A stretch of DNA of 64,000 bases from an uncultured Glaciecola sp. (GTDB taxonomy: Bacteria; Pseudomonadota; Gammaproteobacteria; Enterobacterales; Alteromonadaceae), in contig NZ_CALJHY010000002.1 in the NCBI RefSeq assembly GCF_937770335.1, positions 124,001 to 188,000 on the forward strand, written 5' to 3'. Numbering within the stretch: the first letter of the stretch is position 1; every line of letters begins with the position of its first letter. The notes under the pieces were generated by a model, which worked only from the letters and a program-made list of their open reading frames with translations, was not told the origin of the DNA and searched no databases. Positions 58,877 through 64,000 of this stretch are shown here, piece after piece. A program made the translations under genes and the position numbers.

Positions 58877-59837
58877 TGCTGCTGTCATCATGAACCTTAT
58901 TACGATTGCATTACTTGGATTTTTGGTGAGTGCACTTTTGTTGTCTGTAGCGTGGCGGCTAATAGGCAAATATGTCGATTCTTACTCTATTCAATCACAA
59001 AAGCTGTTAATTTTGACGTGGGTGCTAAGTCCATGGATTTTGGGTTTAATGACGATGCTTTTTTTTAGTCCACTTTTTGAGAACACAGCTATTTATAGGT
59101 GGGTTGATAGCGTAGCTCATTGGCATCACTTGTACGTTTTTCAGTTAGACAGTTGGCATGGAGTCACCATTATTCTGTTTTCGCTATTCAGCCTGGCACT
59201 GATAGTGATTAGAGGAGCGGGGCTATATAGACAAGGTAATGCGCTGTTAACGTTGAACCATTTTTCAAACAACGTGCATGGCTCAAAGAGCTATCCAGGC
59301 GTCCAAATCATTGATAGCAATATCCCTACTGCTTTTACATCAGGCTTCTTCCGCCCCATTTGCTATGTATCAAAAGGGCTGATAGACAATCTCACCGATA
59401 GCGAATTTAATATTGTCGTCAAGCATGAACTTGCCCACGCCCGCAATAAAGATCCGTTGTCAAAACTCTTGATTGCTTTTCTTTCAGCCTATTACCCAAG
59501 AAAATTGGCACAACATTTTAATGCAAAGTTTGCACTAGTGACCGAATATATTGCAGACCAATCGACGGCAACGGCTCACGCAGCCGAGGATGTAGCCGCT
59601 GCATTGGTAAAAGTTGCTCGGTTACAGAAAGCTTTTCCACAACGTCAATCAAACACGTCACGGAGTTATTTCGGGTCGCATGATATAACTCATCGAGTAC
59701 AGCAGTTATTGACACCCACAAAAAAATCGATGCCCGTCATAGTGCCAATCGCATTTATGTCGGTAATGCTATGTTTGACCATCTTCGCTGTGGATGCAAC
59801 TCACCATCTAGTCGAATCTATCTTTACTCATTCATAA
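58863..59837 (+). CDS. M56 family membrane metallopeptidase (BlaR1/MecR1-like)
   Basis: 324 aa with about four membrane helices and the zinc-protease motif HELAHARNKDP (HExxH, near 189) plus the third ligand in TEYIADQST. It lacks the C-terminal beta-lactam-binding domain of BlaR1, so it must sense something else, here presumably metal or envelope stress, and cleave the BlaI-type repressor. The GTG at 58863 has a GGGA Shine-Dalgarno and overlaps the repressor gene by 14 nt; an ATG at 58890 is the alternative. Confidence 0.86.
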   Translation: MLISDAAVIMNLITIALLGFLVSALLLSVAWRLIGKYVDSYSIQSQKLLILTWVLSPWILGLMTMLFFSPLFENTAIYRWVDSVAHWHHLYVFQLDSWHGVTIILFSLFSLALIVIRGAGLYRQGNALLTLNHFSNNVHGSKSYPGVQIIDSNIPTAFTSGFFRPICYVSKGLIDNLTDSEFNIVVKHELAHARNKDPLSKLLIAFLSAYYPRKLAQHFNAKFALVTEYIADQSTATAHAAEDVAAALVKVARLQKAFPQRQSNTSRSYFGSHDITHRVQQLLTPTKKSMPVIVPIAFMSVMLCLTIFAVDATHHLVESIFTHS

Positions 59838-59846
59838 GGACTCCCC

Positions 59847-61160
59847 ATGCAACGCTCGATCACTTTTTTCACGACATTAAAACCGATTGTAGGTCGGTTT
59901 TTAAGCCGGGATGTTAGGCAGTTTGGACTATATATTATTGCTGGACTAACCATGTTCCCACTTTTCGTTAATGCACAAGAGGTACAAGCAAAAGAAGCGT
60001 TGAATTTGTCTCAAGCTATCAGCTTTGCTTTAGCAGAACACCCTGAAATGAGTGTATTTGGACATCAGCGCAAGGCGCTTGATGCACGAGTAAAACAAGC
60101 AGGTGTGTTACCAAGGCCGACTATCGGCTTTACTGTTGAGGATGCAATGGGTACAGGTACTCACAGTAATTTTGGTGCAGCACAAAGTACGTTGAGTATC
60201 GCATGGGTGCTTGAACAACGTGCAATTGAGAAACGTGTAGATGCGGCAACGAATGCCGTTACGCAAGTCGATTTTGACATTGAGATAAAGGCACTTGATA
60301 TCTCTGCATATACGGCGAAGTTATTTATTGAATCATTGATATTAGAACAGCGCTTACAACTTGCGGAACTGGCAGAACAACAGGCTGATAGTGCGTTATT
60401 TGCCATAACACGCAGGGTCGAAGCAGGGAAAAGTTTATCGATTGACCAATTGCAATCAAAAGCAGAGCTAGTGCGACGAAGTCTGGAGGTTGAAGACTTA
60501 GAGCATGAGCTAGAAGCGAGTCGTTATCAGTTGGTCGCTCAGTGGGGCGGTGAGGTTAGTGATTATGTGCCTCAAGGTGAATTGCTCAATGTCCCTGTCG
60601 TTAAAGACTTGTCTTTTCAGTTAGCAAAATTGCAAGCTCATCCTGCGCTTTTAGCTTTTGCTAACAAACAACGTATTGCCCAATCACAGATTGAGCTAGC
60701 ACGTATTGAAGCGCGCCCGAAATGGCAAGTGTCAGCAGGCATAAGACGCTACGAATCTACCGATGATTTCGGATTAGTCGCAGGTATCTCTATTCCGTTT
60801 GGCAATGACTCACGAAGCTTAGGTGAAGTACAAGTCATTCAAGCTCAACAAGCCGAATATCAAAGCCAAGCTGATGTTTTGGCCAGAAAGCTCAACACGC
60901 AGCTGTTTGTGTTGCTGCAAAACATGAAACACAGCAAGCATGTTATTGATACGCTCACCGAGCAAGTGATCCCCTTACTCGAGAAAGCATCTGAGGAGGC
61001 CAGTAAAGCATACAATATTGGTCGCCTCGGTTATTTAGAGTGGACGTCAATTCGACAAGAGTTACTCAGTACACAAGCACAGTTACTGGATGCGTATCAG
61101 GCGATACATCTTCAACATATCGAAATTCAGCGCCTTACCGGTGCAAGCCTTTCTAATTAA
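59847..61160 (+). CDS. czcC: TolC-family outer-membrane protein of an RND metal efflux system (CzcC-like)
   Basis: 437 aa. Signal-like segment ending near LFVNAQEV (about 47), then the long coiled-coil helices of outer-membrane efflux proteins. The start ATG has AAGGA six bases upstream. The N-terminus is longer than usual because about 17 residues encode the inverted repeat; the next in-frame ATG would be within the signal sequence. It follows the BlaR1-like gene by 9 nt and precedes czcB. Confidence 0.85.
   Translation: MQRSITFFTTLKPIVGRFLSRDVRQFGLYIIAGLTMFPLFVNAQEVQAKEALNLSQAISFALAEHPEMSVFGHQRKALDARVKQAGVLPRPTIGFTVEDAMGTGTHSNFGAAQSTLSIAWVLEQRAIEKRVDAATNAVTQVDFDIEIKALDISAYTAKLFIESLILEQRLQLAELAEQQADSALFAITRRVEAGKSLSIDQLQSKAELVRRSLEVEDLEHELEASRYQLVAQWGGEVSDYVPQGELLNVPVVKDLSFQLAKLQAHPALLAFANKQRIAQSQIELARIEARPKWQVSAGIRRYESTDDFGLVAGISIPFGNDSRSLGEVQVIQAQQAEYQSQADVLARKLNTQLFVLLQNMKHSKHVIDTLTEQVIPLLEKASEEASKAYNIGRLGYLEWTSIRQELLSTQAQLLDAYQAIHLQHIEIQRLTGASLSN
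59879..59901. promoter_or_regulatory. Second copy of the inverted repeat, inside the start of czcC (O2)
   Basis: AAAACCGAT (59879-59887), 5-bp spacer TGTAG, GTCGGTTTT (59893-59901). Same half-sites and spacing as the repeat at 58408 with one mismatch, and located 33 bp into the reading frame of the TolC-like gene. Confidence 0.7.
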
Positions 61161-61171
61161 GTGAGAAACGA

Positions 61172-62407
61172 ATGAATAACCGACTCTTTATTTTATTATT
61201 TTTATGTCAGCTTGGAGTAGCAAGTGCATTAGTGCCTAGCAGCGCTCTAGCTGAATCGACTGCGACAACGGTAGAGGTCGAGCCTGAGAAAGGGCCACAT
61301 CGCGGAAGGATGTTGCGAGATGGTGACTTTGCTATAGAGCTATCCATCTTTGAAACAGGCGTTCCACCAGAGTTTAGGGTTTGGGTAACTAATCAAGAAA
61401 AACCCGTGCCTCCTCAGCAAGTCGAATTAAGCGTCAAATTAATTCGCTTAGGTGAGCAAATAGACGACATTAACTTCAAAGCGGAAGGTGATTATTTACG
61501 CGGAGATACTGTTATCTATGAACCTCATTCTTTTGTGGTTTCCGTGGCCGCGCGTTATCGGGGAAAAACCTATACGTGGGAATATGACAATTTTGAAGGC
61601 CGCACGTTGATTGAAGAAAAAGTAGCAGAGGCGATGGAGATAGATACAGAATTTGTCGGTGCAGCCACTTTGCGTAAGACTATTAAAGTATATGGGAAGC
61701 TTGTGTTACCCGCGAATGCGAAGCGTCAAATTAAAGCCCGCTTCGAGGGGGAAATCAAACAAGTGCATGTTGGCTTGGGGGATTTGGTCAAAAAAGGACA
61801 GTTATTAATTACCATCGAAAGTAACGAGAGCTTACAATCTAATCAAATTAAAGCGCCAATCGCAGGGGTAATCACCGAGCAAAAAGCGAATACCGGCGAA
61901 CAGTCGGGTCAGCGAGTGCTGCTTGAAATCACCCAGTCTAATAAATTGCTTGCAGAGCTTGCTGTGTTCCCAATGGACGTTATGTCGGTTAAAAAATCAG
62001 CTCCGGTTACCTTGATGGTAAATGGCCAGACCACTTCGATCCCTTCAATTGTAAGCGGAAATCGCCTTGTTATGCGAGATGATCAAGCGCGTTTATTTCT
62101 TGCGGAAGTCGATAATACCGAGGGACGACTAAGTGAAGGTGCGTTTATATCTGCATTAATAGAAGTAGAAACCTTTTATGTGCCATTAGCAGTCAAACGC
62201 GTTGGGTTACAGGCTTTCAGGGATTTTACTGTTGTGTATGCCAAAGTTGGCGAGCAATACGAAGTCAGAATGCTGGAACTGGGGCGTGAGGCAGGTGAAT
62301 GGATTGAGGTGCTTGGCGGCATTGATGTAGGAACAGAGTACGTCACTAATAATAGCTACATCATTAAAGCCGATATTGAAAAATCTGGCGCATCACACGA
62401 TCATTAG
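61172..62407 (+). CDS. czcB: RND periplasmic adaptor (CzcB-like)
   Basis: 411 aa. Signal peptide, then the N-terminal GPHRGRMLRDGDFAIEL domain of metal RND adaptors, a barrel-sandwich hybrid domain (RFEGEIKQVHVGLGDLVKKGQLL, APIAGVITEQKANTG), a beta-barrel domain and the C-terminal region ending with SHDH, a possible metal-binding tail. It links czcA to czcC across the periplasm. 11 nt after czcC and 8 nt before czcA. Confidence 0.92.
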   Translation: MNNRLFILLFLCQLGVASALVPSSALAESTATTVEVEPEKGPHRGRMLRDGDFAIELSIFETGVPPEFRVWVTNQEKPVPPQQVELSVKLIRLGEQIDDINFKAEGDYLRGDTVIYEPHSFVVSVAARYRGKTYTWEYDNFEGRTLIEEKVAEAMEIDTEFVGAATLRKTIKVYGKLVLPANAKRQIKARFEGEIKQVHVGLGDLVKKGQLLITIESNESLQSNQIKAPIAGVITEQKANTGEQSGQRVLLEITQSNKLLAELAVFPMDVMSVKKSAPVTLMVNGQTTSIPSIVSGNRLVMRDDQARLFLAEVDNTEGRLSEGAFISALIEVETFYVPLAVKRVGLQAFRDFTVVYAKVGEQYEVRMLELGREAGEWIEVLGGIDVGTEYVTNNSYIIKADIEKSGASHDH

Positions 62408-62415
62408 GAGTAGCA

Positions 62416-64000
62416 CATGCTAGATTTTATTTTACGCTTTGCGATAAAACGCAACATAGTTGTCATGGTGCTAGTGTTGGGTGTTTCAGCGCTAGGCTTG
62501 TGGAATTTTACCAAATTACCCATTGATGCTGTGCCAGATATTACTAATGTTCAGGTAATGATTAATACTGACGCACCAGGTTATACACCGCTGGAAGTGG
62601 AGCAGCGTATTTCATATCCGCTTGAAACGGCATTGGCGGGCTTGCCAAATTTAGAAGGCACACGGTCAGTTTCGCGCTATGGTTTATCACAAGTTATTGC
62701 TATTTTCGGTGACGACACTGATATTTATTTTGCCCGGCAGTTGGTAAATGAACGACTATCATCAGCAAAGTCTTCACTGCCCGTTGGACTTGAGCCTCAG
62801 TTAGGCCCAATAGCCACAGGGCTTGGTGAGATATTTATGTTTACGGTCGATGCATTACCCGATGCAACTGATAAAGACGGGGAGTTAATTACCCCTATGG
62901 ACTTACGTTCAGTCCACGACTGGGTTATTCGCCCACAATTAATGCGCGTGCCTGGTGTGGTTGAAGTCAATCCTATTGGTGGCTTTGAACGAGAACTGGT
63001 AGTCGCATTTGACCCTGAAAAATTGCTCTCATTTGGTCTTACTCAGGCTGATATCGTTCGCGCTATTGAAAATAACAATACCAACCAAGGAGCCGGTTTT
63101 ATAGAAAAAAACGGTGCTCAGTGGTTAATTCGCATCCCCGGGCAAATTGAAGATATAGACGCACTGAAACATATTGTGATTGAAACCACAGACGGCGCTA
63201 GCGTCAGAGTCAGTGACGTTGCCAATGTTAGCGAAGGGCATGGATTACGCACCGGTGCTGCAACACAAGGTGGGCGAGAGGTCGTCATGAGCACCGTGTT
63301 TATGTTAATTGGTGAAAACAGTCGTACGGTAGCTTCTGCTGTGGGAGAAAAGCTAAAAGAAATAAACAAATCACTACCCAAAGGAATAATCGCCACCGCA
63401 GTGTATGACCGAACTAAGCTTGTCGATCAAACACTTAACACCGTGAGGACCAATCTGATGGAAGGTGCGTTGTTAGTTATCGTTGTGTTATTTCTATTAC
63501 TGGGTAACTTTCGCGCCGCGTTTTTGACCGCACTGGTTATTCCTATCACGATGTTAATGTTAATCTCTGGTATGGTGCAAACTAAGGTAAGTGCCAATTT
63601 AATGAGCCTAGGTGCATTGGACTTTGGTTTGCTGGTTGATGGTGCCATTATTATTGTGGAAAACTGTTTACGTAGGCTAGGGCAAGCTACTCCCGACGGC
63701 CAGCAGCTAGCGTTAAAGCAGCGTTTGGAAGTGGTATTTACGGCCACAAAAGAAGTAATACGCCCCGCCTTGTTTGGCATGTTTATTATCACTGTTGTGT
63801 ATATCCCTATCTTCGCACTTGAAGGCGTTGAGGGTAAGATGTTCCATCCCATGGCAACGACCGTTGTTATCGCATTGTTATGTGCAACTATTTTGTCCGT
63901 CACGTTTGTGCCAGCCGCAACGGCATTATTGTTCAAAAAGCCGGTCAAAGAACGCCACAATTATATTATGAGTGGCGCTACTTTCTTGTATCGACCTGCA
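62416..64000 (+). CDS. czcA: Heavy-metal RND efflux pump (CzcA-like), partial at window end
   Basis: The first 528 codons of an RND pump that should be about 1030 aa. The N-terminal helix ILRFAIKRNIVVMVLVLG, the porter-domain PGVVEVNPIGGFER, and the proton-relay motif DFGLLVDGAIIIVEN (near 410) identify the heavy-metal efflux (HME) family of Co/Zn/Cd or Cu/Ag exporters. The frame is open to the last base. The DFG-V-D form is typical of Zn2+/Co2+/Cd2+ types. Confidence 0.95.

Overview
The window reads as chromosome of a marine gammaproteobacterium of the Alteromonadales (Glaciecola/Paraglaciecola/Alteromonas type is my best guess). The grounds are low-GC, fully coding DNA, a bioA/bioBFCD block with a BirA-type operator, btuC/btuD, a class II DAHP synthase, a Fur-controlled TonB receptor and many Alteromonadales-type proteins. 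The genus is inferred from protein character only.

Bases 1-28,140 look like core genome. In order: a secreted M28 peptidase facing an Lrp-type regulator; an iron-regulated siderophore receptor; asnS; the biotin genes (bioA divergent from bioB-bioF-bioC-bioD, with bioF broken by one extra base); pepE; a low-molecular-weight phosphatase overlapping btuC; divergent glpK and glpD, which sit between btuC and btuD; a class II DAHP synthase; a CadC-like membrane regulator with TPRs; two small conserved proteins; an Atm1-type ABC exporter; and a TPR protein whose receiver domain has lost its phospho-acceptor aspartate.

Bases 28,140-33,600 are loosely packed and patchy: a DUF3500 lipoprotein, an esterase, a dead IS1595-family transposase tail, a secreted SGNH-like hydrolase, an orphan palindromic operator and short direct repeats.

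At 33,632 there is an intact tRNA-Val(UAC). Just beyond it lies a second copy of only its 3' half (45 bp, cut at the anticodon loop), which is a classic tyrosine-recombinase attachment-site scar. It is followed at once by a three-gene operon: a 193-aa protein of unknown function, then tyrosine recombinases of 736 and 1025 aa that both keep their catalytic residues. No restored tRNA is seen to the right, so everything from 33,780 to the window end may be island cargo.

Bases 40,100-57,600 form an envelope-modification block built around a PmrAB-like two-component system: eptA, dgkA, an Omp85 protein, a COG4705 membrane protein, a DUF5916 outer-membrane protein, a GtrB/ArnT/GtrA-like glycosylation operon, an LTA-synthase-like enzyme, and a second EptA paralogue that keeps its cysteines but has lost its zinc-site residues. 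Seven promoter regions in this block carry three or four PmrA-box-like hexamers (CTTAAG/CTTCAG class) repeated at exactly 11 bp, which defines a local regulon directly from sequence.

Bases 57,600-64,000 hold a metal-resistance block: a lipoprotein gene with an in-frame TGA, a DUF3147 membrane protein, a BlaI/BlaR1-type pair, and czcC-czcB-czcA (czcA runs off the end). A near-identical inverted repeat lies before blaI and again just inside the start of czcC.
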